A stretch of DNA of 64,000 nt from Lacrimispora xylanisolvens (lineage in GTDB: Bacteria > Bacillota > Clostridia > Lachnospirales > Lachnospiraceae). A model generated the notes under the pieces. The model did no database searches. It worked only from the letters and a program-made list of their open reading frames with translations, and was not told where the DNA came from. This document shows, piece by piece, positions 40,252 to 49,216 of the stretch. Positions within the stretch are counted from its first letter, which is position 1. Each line of letters opens with the position of its first letter. A program made the position numbers and the translations under genes. Where the stretch lies: contig NZ_PTJA01000013.1 of the NCBI RefSeq assembly GCF_002934545.1, positions 117,543 to 181,542 of the forward strand. The letters are read 5' to 3'.

Positions 40252-40955
40252 TATAGCACAACCTCCTCCGGTTTTAAGGGATATTCGTTGACACGGATCT
40301 GTTCCAGACATCCATCCTTAAAATAAAAAACCCGGTCAGCAATCTGAGCTATAGTCTGATTATGGGTGATGAGAACAACTGTCTTTTCATACTTCCGGTT
40401 AAAGTCCGAAAGAAGCTTTAATATCTGACAACCTGTGCTACTGTCCAACGCTCCTGTTGGTTCGTCGCAAAGAAGAATATCGGGATTCTTACAAAGAGCC
40501 CTGGCAATGGCAACCCGCTGCTGCTGTCCCCCTGACATCCTGCTGGGAAAATGCTCCGCCCTGTCGGACAGTCCCACCTGTTCAAGGAGATACTCCGGAT
40601 CAAGAGGATCACCAGAAAGCTCCGCTGCCAGTTTCACATTCTCCAATGCGGTCAGCCCCGGCATCAGGTTGTAGAACTGAAAGATAAATCCGGCATGCGC
40701 TCTTCGAAAAGCAGCAAGGCTCTTAGGATCTCCCCAGTCAAGAGACATCTCTTCATAATATACCGTTCCGCTGGTAGCCGTTTCAATTCCGCCCAATATA
40801 TTTAAAAGGGTGCTTTTTCCGGAACCGCTGGGCCCCAGTATTACGATGAATTCTCCCCGGTATAGTTCAAAAGAGACATGTTTTAATGCCTGAACCCGTA
40901 CCTCTCCCATGATATAATCCTTACAGATATCTGCAGCTTTCATCAAAATGTCCAT
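40251..40955 (-). CDS. ABC transporter ATP-binding protein (LolD/MacB type)
   Basis: 234 residues from the ATG at 40955, six bases after a G-rich site. Walker [11 protein letters not shown]-loop [12 protein letters not shown], signature [15 protein letters not shown], Walker [17 protein letters not shown]. First gene of the second exporter operon, coupled to the permease by a one-base overlap. There is no regulator beside it, unlike the exporter at 28592-32109. Confidence 0.95.
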   Translation of the reverse strand: MDILMKAADICKDYIMGEVRVQALKHVSFELYRGEFIVILGPSGSGKSTLLNILGGIETATSGTVYYEEMSLDWGDPKSLAAFRRAHAGFIFQFYNLMPGLTALENVKLAAELSGDPLDPEYLLEQVGLSDRAEHFPSRMSGGQQQRVAIARALCKNPDILLCDEPTGALDSSTGCQILKLLSDFNRKYEKTVVLITHNQTIAQIADRVFYFKDGCLEQIRVNEYPLKPEEVVL

Positions 40956-41043
40956 AATTTTCCACCCCCACATACTATAATCATGTTATTCGATAAAAAG
41001 ACGTCCGTCAATAGTCTCAACGACTGTTTTTATCAATAACAAA

Positions 41044-41087
41044 AAACAGCAAAAGAATCCCCACAAATCCGATTCTTTTACTGTTTT
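41044..41087 (-). terminator. Terminator of the molybdenum hydroxylase operon
   Basis: Arms AAACAGCAAAAGAATC and GATTCTTTTACTGTTTT (one mismatch) around an 11-nt loop, with A/T runs at both ends, directly after the minus-strand stop at 41096. Confidence 0.8.
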
Positions 41088-41095
41088 CTTAATTT

Positions 41096-43378
41096 CTATT
41101 TTATCTCCCGATATACTTTCTCCGCTGTAATGGGAAGTTCCCTGACTCTGGCACCCACTGCACTTGCTATGGCATCTGCAATGGCGGGGGAAGGAGTGTT
41201 AATTACAATCTCCCCAATGGACTTGGCACCAAAAGGTCCTGTGGGTTCATAGCTGCTCTCAAATTCCACCCGGATATTACCTACATCCAGTCTGGAAGGC
41301 AGTTTATACTGCATAAATGAATTCTGTATCATCTGACCTTTATCGGTGTAAGTGATATCCTCATAAAGCGCCATACCAATTCCCTGTGCCAGACCGCCCT
41401 CTGTCTGAATTCTTGCCAGATTGGGGTTGATGGTTGTTCCACAGTCTACAACTGCCACATAATCAATAAGCTCTGCCTCACCAGTCTCTTTATCTACCTC
41501 AACTTCTGCCATCCCTACCATGAATGGGGGAGGCGAAACTGGGGAGGTATGAGATGCGCCAGCAGAAAGCATATGATTATTGGAGCACATTACCTTATTT
41601 CCAATATCCTTTAATGATATCTCCAGGCCCCCTGCCGGCTGCCATACCCTGCTTCCGTCAAACTCCAGTGTATCTTTTTCACAGGATAAGTATTCTGCCC
41701 CTTTATCCAGTATTTTGTCACGCATCTCACGACAGGCCTTAACCACAGCCATGCCGGTTAAGTACATGGTACTGGAGGCATAGGATCCGGAATCATAGGG
41801 CGATACATCCGTGTCTGTTCCATGGACCACGATCTGATCTAAGTCGCACTCCAGACAATCCGAAGCAACCTGGGCAAGGGTGGTATCACATCCCGTTCCC
41901 ATATCAGAAGCACCGATCATCAGCGTATAAAACCCGTCATCATTAAGCCGCAGTTCAACGGAGGCCACATCCACTCCTGATATGGCAGAGCCCTGCATCG
42001 CCATGGCAACACCCACTCCACGGACTTTCCCATTTCCCATATCAACTGACGGGTATTTCTTATCCCACTCCATCATTTCCTTCGCGCGGGCCATACAGCG
42101 GTCAAGTGCACAGCTATTTAGAGTTTCACCATAGTAAGCCGGCATGATATCCCCTTCTCTTACCATGTTTAATTCTCTTATTTTTACCTTATCCATCCCG
42201 ATTTTCTCCGCAAGCTCATTGATGGCAGATTCCACTGCAAAAATTCCCTGAGTAGCTCCGTAACCCCGGTATGCACCGGCTGACATACAGTTGGTATAAA
42301 CCACATCGTAAGCGAACCGAAATGCCCTGGGAGTTCTGTACAGCGGGATAGACTTATGCCCTGATAATCCTACAGTTGTAGGGCCATGTTCCCCATATGC
42401 TCCTGTATTGGATAATGTATATACGTCAATTGCCTGTAGAATTCCGTTTTTATCTGCTCCAACCCGGACCCGGATTTCCATTTCATGACGGGGAGAGGAA
42501 GCGATCTGGGATTCATACCTGCTGTAAATAATTTTAGCCGCCCTGCCGGTTTTCATGGTAACAATTGCAGGGTAAACCTCTGCCACTACCGTCTGCTTGG
42601 CTCCGAACCCTCCTCCGATTCTGGGCTTGATCACCCGAATCCGTGACTTTGGAATATCCAGTGCATGAGCCAGAATTCTTCTCACATGAAAGGTGACCTG
42701 AGTGGAAGCTACCATATTCAGTCTTCCATAAGCATCCAGATAGGAGTAGGCACGGAATGTTTCCATCATGGCCTGCTGGTTCGCTTTTGTATGATATACC
42801 TGCTCTACCACATAATCACACTGCTCTAATAGTTCATCCACGTCTCCATGCTCTTCTCCTCCGCAGGCGCATAAATTACGGCGATTATCTGCCCCAACCG
42901 GGCAAAGACTTTCCCAGTTATCTTCCGGATGGATGAGAACCTTGTGATCCTTTGCCTTTCTGAAATCAAGAACTGGCTCTAAAACCTCATAGTCCACCTT
43001 AATAAGCCGCATGGCATGGTCTACTGCTTCTTCGGTTTCTCCTGCAACAATTGCAGCAGCATCACCCACGAATCGCATTCTTTGATCTAAAATCAGCCTG
43101 TCATACGGGCTTGGTTCCGGATACGTCTGTCCGGCCATGGTAAACCGTTTATTGGGCACATCCTGGTATGTAAGAATGCAGACAATTCCATCTACCTTAT
43201 TTGCTTTCTCTGTATCAATCTGACTTATTAAAGCATGGGCATGAGGACTTCTTAACACCTTAACAATCAGACAGTCACCCGGCGCCAGATCGTCTGTAAA
43301 AACAGGCTTTCCAGTCACCAATGCTTTCGCATCCTTCTTTATTACAGAGGTATTCACGGTGCGCATTTTAGCATTCAT
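41096..43378 (-). CDS. Xanthine dehydrogenase family, molybdenum-binding subunit
   Basis: 760 residues, the usual length for a separate large subunit. The N-terminal domain (DAKALVTGKPVFTDDL) is followed by the molybdopterin-binding regions: GGGFGAKQTVVAEVYPA, GAYRGYGATQG, and the active-site glutamate in GPFGAKSIGEIVINTP near the C-terminus. The enzyme hydroxylates purines or another heteroaromatic substrate, passing electrons through the two iron-sulfur clusters of the next subunit to FAD. Its start overlaps the iron-sulfur gene by 11 bp. Whether the substrate is xanthine, nicotinate or an aldehyde cannot be told. Confidence 0.92.
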   Translation of the reverse strand: MNAKMRTVNTSVIKKDAKALVTGKPVFTDDLAPGDCLIVKVLRSPHAHALISQIDTEKANKVDGIVCILTYQDVPNKRFTMAGQTYPEPSPYDRLILDQRMRFVGDAAAIVAGETEEAVDHAMRLIKVDYEVLEPVLDFRKAKDHKVLIHPEDNWESLCPVGADNRRNLCACGGEEHGDVDELLEQCDYVVEQVYHTKANQQAMMETFRAYSYLDAYGRLNMVASTQVTFHVRRILAHALDIPKSRIRVIKPRIGGGFGAKQTVVAEVYPAIVTMKTGRAAKIIYSRYESQIASSPRHEMEIRVRVGADKNGILQAIDVYTLSNTGAYGEHGPTTVGLSGHKSIPLYRTPRAFRFAYDVVYTNCMSAGAYRGYGATQGIFAVESAINELAEKIGMDKVKIRELNMVREGDIMPAYYGETLNSCALDRCMARAKEMMEWDKKYPSVDMGNGKVRGVGVAMAMQGSAISGVDVASVELRLNDDGFYTLMIGASDMGTGCDTTLAQVASDCLECDLDQIVVHGTDTDVSPYDSGSYASSTMYLTGMAVVKACREMRDKILDKGAEYLSCEKDTLEFDGSRVWQPAGGLEISLKDIGNKVMCSNNHMLSAGASHTSPVSPPPFMVGMAEVEVDKETGEAELIDYVAVVDCGTTINPNLARIQTEGGLAQGIGMALYEDITYTDKGQMIQNSFMQYKLPSRLDVGNIRVEFESSYEPTGPFGAKSIGEIVINTPSPAIADAIASAVGARVRELPITAEKVYREIK

Positions 43379-43835
43379 TCCTGTTTTCTCCTCTGCTTAA
43401 ATAATTTTTTACAGCACGCAGCTGCCCCATATATCCGCTGCAGCGGCAAAGATTGCCTGCCAGATACTCTTTCACATTCTCTTCATCATAAGAATCCAGT
43501 TCTTTTTCCATAGCAAGAACATTCATGATCAGTCCAGGGCTGCAAAAACCGCATTGCTCGGCCCCCTCCGCTGCAAGGAAAGAACCAAATTCCTCCGCTT
43601 CCTTTTGAGCGCCCTCCAGTGTTACCACATCGCAGCCATCCGCTCTGGCTGCAAGATAGGAACAGGATAGCCTTGAAACTCCGTTGACAAGGACGGTGCA
43701 CAGCCCGCAGTTTTCCGTCTCGCAACCGCATTTCACACTGTAACAGCCTTTTCTTCTCAACAGGTGGAACAGGGTTTCATCATCACTTGTCTCCTCATAA
43801 ATGAGTCTTCCGTTTAATGTAAATTCAATCTGCAT
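43368..43835 (-). CDS. Xanthine dehydrogenase family, [2Fe-2S] subunit
   Basis: 155 residues. The N-terminal plant-type ferredoxin fold holds CGCETENCGLC and a later Cys in VSRLSC. The C-terminal helical domain binds the second cluster through CGFCSPG and CRCSG. It links the molybdenum site to FAD. Located between the other two subunit genes, directly abutting the FAD gene (stop at 43836, start at 43835). Confidence 0.95.
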   Translation of the reverse strand: MQIEFTLNGRLIYEETSDDETLFHLLRRKGCYSVKCGCETENCGLCTVLVNGVSRLSCSYLAARADGCDVVTLEGAQKEAEEFGSFLAAEGAEQCGFCSPGLIMNVLAMEKELDSYDEENVKEYLAGNLCRCSGYMGQLRAVKNYLSRGENRNEC

Positions 43836-44612
43836 TTACCCTTCCTCCCGATCCAGTGCCATGAAAAGCCGTTTTACATATACCGCAGTGAGATGCTTCC
43901 TATACTCTGCACTGCCTCGAAAATTGGTGCCATAACGAAAATGGTCCGCTGCCAGTGCCGCCAGCTCCTTCACATCTTCCCCTTCCTTGCGGCTTATGAC
44001 AGCAAGCTCTGCCTTTGCGGGTCTTGCTCCCACTGATACGTAATAAGTATCATCCGTTGCAGACACACAGCATGCAATAAGAGGGAAATCCGTTTTGGCC
44101 ATTCGGGAAGAAGCATAGAATGCCCTTCTGCCGTCCTTTTTAATCCGGATTCTTACCAGAATATCCCGGTTAAATTTCTGACTGCAAAATTCCTTAAGTG
44201 GAATAATTCCTCCCTTATAAAGCTCTACATAAGTATCCAGTGCCAGCATGCAGGTAAGAATGTCAGAAAATCCAAATCTGCCAAATATGCTTCCTCCCAC
44301 CGTTGCTCCATTGCGAAACTGAACGCCTACGATGGAACGGGTACATTCCTTAAATAAACCTGGAAAATACCCATCAAGCCCCTTGTGTATTTCCAGCTGG
44401 CGCAGTGTACACATTGCTCCGATTACAAACTCTTCATCCGTTTCCTCGACTTCGTCAAGTCCTAGACCGGACAAATCCACCAGAGTCATTTTTATCCTGT
44501 TCTGAACCTTCAGCCACATCATTCCTGCACCGATTACACTGCTTCTTTTCTGGTTCAGATTATAAGCTTCTTCCAGACTTTCTGCTCTTACGTAATTTTT
44601 AAATCTGATCAC
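43836..44612 (-). CDS. Xanthine dehydrogenase family, FAD-binding subunit
   Basis: 258 residues, a little shorter than the usual 280-300. The FAD pyrophosphate loop appears as VIGAGMMWLKVQ instead of the common AGGT-type form, followed by the family motifs RNGATVGGSIFG and the CO_deh_flav_C tail. It starts with GTG nine bases after AGGAGG. First gene of a three-gene operon with order FAD, iron-sulfur, molybdenum. No xdhC-like cofactor-insertion gene is next to it. Confidence 0.9.
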   Translation of the reverse strand: MIRFKNYVRAESLEEAYNLNQKRSSVIGAGMMWLKVQNRIKMTLVDLSGLGLDEVEETDEEFVIGAMCTLRQLEIHKGLDGYFPGLFKECTRSIVGVQFRNGATVGGSIFGRFGFSDILTCMLALDTYVELYKGGIIPLKEFCSQKFNRDILVRIRIKKDGRRAFYASSRMAKTDFPLIACCVSATDDTYYVSVGARPAKAELAVISRKEGEDVKELAALAADHFRYGTNFRGSAEYRKHLTAVYVKRLFMALDREEG

Positions 44613-44713
44613 TTCAATTATCCTCCTGCATAGAACTGGATCTATCAGTAAATGCCGCCCATATTAATAAGTATTAGTTATAAATGACAATATATTTATT
44701 AAAAACCCAAAAA

Positions 44714-44743
44714 AGTATATCATACTCTCACCTGATTTGACAA
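44714..44743 (-). promoter_or_regulatory. Promoter of the molybdenum hydroxylase operon
   Basis: Minus strand TTGTCA (44743-44738), 18-bp spacer, TATACT (44719-44714), about 100 bp upstream of the GTG start. The leader shows no purine-riboswitch signature that I can identify. Confidence 0.65.
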
Positions 44744-44766
44744 TATTATTTTCCTGGAACAACAAC

Positions 44767-44795
44767 TTGTCCCATCTGCCGTCAAGTGATAAGAT
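44767..44795 (+). promoter_or_regulatory. Promoter of the GH43 gene
   Basis: TTGTCC (44767-44772), 17-bp spacer, TAAGAT (44790-44795), 25 bp before the ATG. Confidence 0.55.
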
Positions 44796-44819
44796 GGAAA
44801 AAAAGCAGAAAGGACGTGT

Positions 44820-45761
44820 ATGATGCAGGCATATCTATTTGTTCATTTTAAAGAAAAGGAAGATCCCGATGGAGAAGCCGTTTATTTTTCCATCAGCAAA
44901 GATGGATTTCACTGGCAGGAAATAAACGGAGGCAATCCCATTCTTACCAGTGGCATCGGAGAACAGGGTGTGCGGGATTTTACCATTTGCCGCACAAAAG
45001 AAGGGATTTATTACATACTTGCCACAGATTTAAGCCTTGCAAGAAATTTTAAGACAAAGTATAAAGGGAGCTGGGAAAATGTCGGCAGGGAAGGCAGCAG
45101 GAATCTGGTTCTCTGGGAATCTCCCGATCTGATTCACTGGTCCGCCCCACGCCTGATTTCCTTTGGAAGTGAGCCCTTTGGATGTGTCTGGGCTCCAGAC
45201 ATTATTTTTGACAGTGAAGCAGGTGATTATCTGATTCACTGGTCTTCTTCCCACCCTTCCAACAACTATGGGAATAAAAAAATTTATTACAGCAGAACTA
45301 AGGATTTTAAATCATTTACCAGCCCCAGGGTACTATATGAAAAAGAAGACAGTGATATTATTGATTCTGCCTTATATAAAGATGGTGAAACTTTCTACCT
45401 CTTTGTCAAAAGTAATCCCAATCCTGCTGCCATATTACTGCTTCAGTCACAATGTATTACCGGTCCATTTTCTATCATTCCCAAGTTTAGCGAAGAGATG
45501 AAAAAACTGGAACAGGGACAATACGAAGCCCCTACAGCTTTTCGGACAGAAGAAGGACGCTGGTGCCTGTTTTTAGATTACTATGGTACAAAAATAAAAG
45601 AGAAACAGGGATATGTTCCCTTTATTGCTGAGGCAATTTCTTCCGGCAATTTCATCCGTTCCGATGGATCTTTCTCTTTTCCTTACGGATTCAAGCATGG
45701 CACTGTTTTAACGATTAACCAGGAAGAATACAACCGATTGGACTCTGCTCATTTTATTTAA
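44820..45761 (+). CDS. GH43-like glycoside hydrolase, intracellular
   Basis: 313 residues, a single five-bladed propeller domain with no signal peptide. Candidate catalytic acids are an early Asp in VRDFTICR, Asp in VWAPDIIFD, and Glu in QYEAPTAFRTEEGRW. Repeated blade motifs (YYILATDL, DYLIHWSSS, TFYLFVKS) support the fold. GH43 members are mainly arabinofuranosidases and xylosidases; the arabinose operon 36 kb away makes arabinan breakdown plausible but not shown. Start ATG follows AAAGGA; a second ATG three bases later is equally possible. Confidence 0.8.
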   Translation: MMQAYLFVHFKEKEDPDGEAVYFSISKDGFHWQEINGGNPILTSGIGEQGVRDFTICRTKEGIYYILATDLSLARNFKTKYKGSWENVGREGSRNLVLWESPDLIHWSAPRLISFGSEPFGCVWAPDIIFDSEAGDYLIHWSSSHPSNNYGNKKIYYSRTKDFKSFTSPRVLYEKEDSDIIDSALYKDGETFYLFVKSNPNPAAILLLQSQCITGPFSIIPKFSEEMKKLEQGQYEAPTAFRTEEGRWCLFLDYYGTKIKEKQGYVPFIAEAISSGNFIRSDGSFSFPYGFKHGTVLTINQEEYNRLDSAHFI

Positions 45762-45838
45762 GAAAAATTTGGCATAATAAATCAGCCAAAAACGCTTACA
45801 ATAATAGATGCAACAACCAATAAAGGAGGGTCAAATCG

Positions 45839-46009
45839 ATGTTAGTAAACGGCAAAAATGAATGTATCCAATGTACTATTGACAATTGCGCTTACCATGC
45901 CAAAAGTGTTGACTACTGCACACTGGAAAAAATCAAAGTAGGTACCCATGAGCAGAACCCTACAAAAAAAGAATGCACAGACTGCGAATCTTTTAAAAAC
46001 CAGGCATAA
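45839..46009 (+). CDS. DUF1540-type cysteine-rich miniprotein
   Basis: 56 residues, ATG eight bases after AAAGGAGGG. Six cysteines at 9, 12, 17, 27, 46 and 49 in the spacing C-x2-C-x4-C-x9-C ... C-x2-C match the DUF1540 pattern seen in clostridia. It is probably a metal-binding peptide, with role unknown. It lies 77 bp behind the GH43 gene, perhaps in the same transcript, and upstream of a bidirectional terminator. Confidence 0.82.
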   Translation: MLVNGKNECIQCTIDNCAYHAKSVDYCTLEKIKVGTHEQNPTKKECTDCESFKNQA

Positions 46010-46070
46010 AAGCCAAATCTAATTTCCTCCTGACATGCAGAAAAGAGTGAATTCCTTCCTGCATATGAAA

Positions 46071-46102
46071 AAAGCTGCTGCACCCAGACGTGCAGCAGCT
46101 TT
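46071..46102. terminator. Bidirectional terminator between miniprotein gene and glyA
   Basis: Perfect 12-bp arms AAAGCTGCTGCA and TGCAGCAGCTTT with an 8-nt loop; A-run before and T-rich stretch after. Eight bases past the glyA stop on the minus strand. Confidence 0.88.
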
Positions 46103-46110
46103 CTGTTTCA

Positions 46111-47367
46111 TTAGTTATTATAAATCGGATACTTATCGCAGATTTTTGTTACCTCAGCTCTGATGTAATCGGCCTTATGATCAAAATCAGTTGCCGCAAG
46201 CCAGATACATTCTGCAATCTTTTCCATGTCTTCTTCCTTTAATCCTCTGGAAGTAACAGCCGGAGTACCAACCCGGACACCGGAAGTAACAAAGGGGCTT
46301 CTTGGATCATTTGGAACTGCATTTTTATTCAGAGTAATAAATACCTCATCACAACGGTTTTGAAGTTCTTTTCCGGTAACTTCCATCCCTCTTAAATCAA
46401 TCAGCATCAGATGATTGTCTGTGCCGTCGGTAAGAATATGAAATCCCTGCTTAACCAGTGCAGCAGCAAGCGCCCTGGCATTCTTTACTACCTGCTCCTG
46501 ATAGGTCTTAAACTCAGGCTTTAACGCTTCTCCAAAGCATACTGCCTTTCCAGCGATTACATGCTCTAACGGACCGCCCTGAGTTCCCGGGAAAATTGCT
46601 TTATTAAAGTTAAACTTATCAGCAGCCTCCTGGTTAGCCAGGATCATACCGCCTCTTGGTCCTCTTAAGGTTTTATGAGTCGTAGTAGTAACCACATCTG
46701 CATAAGGAATGGGGCTTTCATGAATTCCAGCTGCAACCAGACCTGCAATGTGAGCCATATCCACCATCAGGTAAGCTCCCACCTTATCTGCCACTTCTCT
46801 AAACCGCTTAAAGTCAATGGCTCTGCCATAGGCACTTGCGCCAGCTACAATGAGTTTTGGCTTATGTTCCACTGCCAGACGTTCCATCTCATCATAATCA
46901 AGGAATCCGTCATCATTGACTCCATAAGGAACGATATTAAAATAAAGACCGGAAAAGTTTACTGGGCTTCCATGAGTTAAATGACCGCCATGATTTAAAT
47001 TCATTCCCATAACGGTGTCGCCTGGATTTAACATGGCAAGAAATACCGCCATATTGGCCTGGGCTCCTGAATGAGGCTGAACATTGGCATAATCACAGCC
47101 GAACAGTTTTTTTGCACGTTCAATGGCGATGGTTTCCACAACATCCACCTCTTCACATCCGCCGTAATAACGCTTTCCAGGGTAACCTTCCGCATATTTA
47201 TTGGTAAGCACAGTTCCCATAGCCATCATTACCGGTTCTGAAACAATGTTTTCGGAGGCGATTAATTCCAGATTTCTCCGCTGACGTGCGCATTCCTTTT
47301 CGATGGCTTCTCCTACTTCCTTGTCAAAGCCGGTGATAAACTTCATTACTTCATTTACCATGTCCAA
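46111..47367 (-). CDS. glyA: Serine hydroxymethyltransferase
   Basis: 418 residues, normal length. It moves the serine hydroxymethyl group to tetrahydrofolate, giving glycine. The PLP lysine is in [14 protein letters not shown], with other signatures [25 protein letters not shown] and [10 protein letters not shown] single-gene unit with a strong promoter (47414-47443) and its own terminator. Confidence 0.98.
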   Translation of the reverse strand: MDMVNEVMKFITGFDKEVGEAIEKECARQRRNLELIASENIVSEPVMMAMGTVLTNKYAEGYPGKRYYGGCEEVDVVETIAIERAKKLFGCDYANVQPHSGAQANMAVFLAMLNPGDTVMGMNLNHGGHLTHGSPVNFSGLYFNIVPYGVNDDGFLDYDEMERLAVEHKPKLIVAGASAYGRAIDFKRFREVADKVGAYLMVDMAHIAGLVAAGIHESPIPYADVVTTTTHKTLRGPRGGMILANQEAADKFNFNKAIFPGTQGGPLEHVIAGKAVCFGEALKPEFKTYQEQVVKNARALAAALVKQGFHILTDGTDNHLMLIDLRGMEVTGKELQNRCDEVFITLNKNAVPNDPRSPFVTSGVRVGTPAVTSRGLKEEDMEKIAECIWLAATDFDHKADYIRAEVTKICDKYPIYNN

Positions 47368-47413
47368 TCCCTCACTTTTCCTTTTGAATCGTTACTCTTT
47401 AGCATTTTGGTAG

Positions 47414-47443
47414 ATTATATAGCAAACTTCCTTAAAATGTCAA
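47414..47443 (-). promoter_or_regulatory. Promoter of glyA
   Basis: Minus strand TTGACA (47443-47438), 18-bp spacer, TATAAT (47419-47414): both hexamers are consensus. Confidence 0.82.
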
Positions 47444-47503
47444 GGCTTTCTCAACTTCTGCGTGTCGAGCAAGAAGCTTTTCATAAAGATCCTGTTGCCT
47501 GAT

Positions 47504-49216
47504 CTAGCTTAAAATCCGGTAATTTTTTATTACAATCTGAAGCGATTTATTTCCATTGTATTCATTTACAGCCGGATAATACACCACGTCAAGCTGGCGG
47601 CGATTTCCCAGTTCTTCTACAAATAAATCTCCGTCTTCAAACAAAAGCCCATCCATAGGGGTACCATTTTTTGTTACCAGTGAAAATTTGACCACATTCC
47701 GGTTTTTACCCAGTACACGTACACTTCGAATGGACAAATCCTTTTGTGCAAACAGCGGTTTTTCATTCCCCTGCCCATATGGTTCCAGTAAATCCAGTTC
47801 CTCAATCAAAGGCTCACTTATGTACTCCAGAGGCATGGGAACATCAATCCATACCTTCTTAACAAAATCCGCTTCTGTTAATTCTGCTTTTTCGTTCAGA
47901 GCCCTGCGGAATTCATCAACGTTTTCCTTTAACAGAGACAGCCCTGCTGCCATTGGGTGCCCTCCGAATTTCAGCAGAAGTTCCTTTACCTCCACCAGAG
48001 CGTCAAACATATGGTAAGACTCAATGGATCGTCCGGAACCCTTTACATGCTCCTCCCCATCCGTCAGCACAAATGCCGGTTTCTGAAAACGCTCTCTTAA
48101 TCTGCCGGCGATGATTCCAGCAAGTGACTCATGGCAATCCGGCAGATATACCACCAGAACCTTATCTTTCGAAAAATGTTCTTCTACCAGCTTTACCGCT
48201 TCGTCTGTTCCCGATTTGGTCATATCCTTCCTCTGGTCATTGAGATCCTTTAATTCAACTGCCATTCTGTCTGCTTCTTCCTCTTCCTCACATAAAAGCA
48301 GAGAAAGAGCCAGCTTGGCAGTCACCAGACGTCCGCCTGCATTTAAACAAGGGCCGATGACAAATCCAATCTGATATGCCGTGATATGATCCTTATCCAG
48401 ATTATTCTTCTCAATGAGTTTTAAAAGCCCCAGACTTTTTGTTTTCCCAATGCGTTTTAAACCTTCTTTCACAATAATCCGGTTCTCGTCCTGCAGCTTC
48501 ATCACATCTCCAACGGTTGCTATGGCAGCAAATTCCACCATATCAAAGGATTTCTCTTTTGATATGCCAAATGCCTCATACAAAGCCTGTACCAGCTTAA
48601 AGGCCACCATGGCACCGCAAATCTCAGGAAACGGATACCTGCAGGCTTCCTGCTTGGGATTAACAATCGCATCACCCGGTGGCAGCATTTCCTGCCCTTC
48701 GTCTTTGCGAATATCATGATGATCTGTTATAATCACTGTCATCCCAAGTTCTTTGGCAAGACTGATTTGTTCCACTGCGGCGATTCCATTATCACAGGTC
48801 ACAATTGTATCAATGCCATCCTCGTAAGCTGCCCTGATGATAGATTCATTAATTCCATATCCATCCTTAATTCTGTCCGGAATTTCATAATCCACAACGG
48901 CACCTGTCTCTTTCAGTGCCTGAAACAAAAGATATGTAGAACAGACCCCGTCAATATCATAATCCCCTACGATCCGTATGGGCTTCAACTGTTGTATCTT
49001 TTCTTTTAAAATCAAAATGGCACGGTCCATATCTTTCAGCAGACAGGGGCTGTATAAGTCACTCAGCCCCCCTCTTAAATACTTTTCCACGGCTTCCCGC
49101 CCTAATACTTCCCGGTTTCTGATAATTCTTGCCGTTACCGGTGATATATGATGAAACTTTGCCATTTCATCAAAATCAGCCCGTTTAGTCTGAAGCATCC
49201 ATTGCTCTGCTGCCAT
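47504..49216 (-). CDS. recJ: Single-stranded-DNA-specific exonuclease RecJ
   Basis: 570 residues from the ATG at 49216, ten bases after AAGGAG. The DHH phosphoesterase core shows RIVGDYDIDGVCSTY, TCDNGIAAVEQ and VIITDHHDIRKD. The DHHA1 part shows CHESLAGIIAGRLRERF and GSGRSIESY, followed by a C-terminal OB-like domain. RecJ degrades single strands 5' to 3' in repair and recombination. It overlaps the upstream HAMP gene by 32 bp, so its translation is likely coupled to that gene. It is shorter than most Bacillus RecJ proteins. Confidence 0.94.
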   Translation of the reverse strand: MAAEQWMLQTKRADFDEMAKFHHISPVTARIIRNREVLGREAVEKYLRGGLSDLYSPCLLKDMDRAILILKEKIQQLKPIRIVGDYDIDGVCSTYLLFQALKETGAVVDYEIPDRIKDGYGINESIIRAAYEDGIDTIVTCDNGIAAVEQISLAKELGMTVIITDHHDIRKDEGQEMLPPGDAIVNPKQEACRYPFPEICGAMVAFKLVQALYEAFGISKEKSFDMVEFAAIATVGDVMKLQDENRIIVKEGLKRIGKTKSLGLLKLIEKNNLDKDHITAYQIGFVIGPCLNAGGRLVTAKLALSLLLCEEEEEADRMAVELKDLNDQRKDMTKSGTDEAVKLVEEHFSKDKVLVVYLPDCHESLAGIIAGRLRERFQKPAFVLTDGEEHVKGSGRSIESYHMFDALVEVKELLLKFGGHPMAAGLSLLKENVDEFRRALNEKAELTEADFVKKVWIDVPMPLEYISEPLIEELDLLEPYGQGNEKPLFAQKDLSIRSVRVLGKNRNVVKFSLVTKNGTPMDGLLFEDGDLFVEELGNRRQLDVVYYPAVNEYNGNKSLQIVIKNYRILS

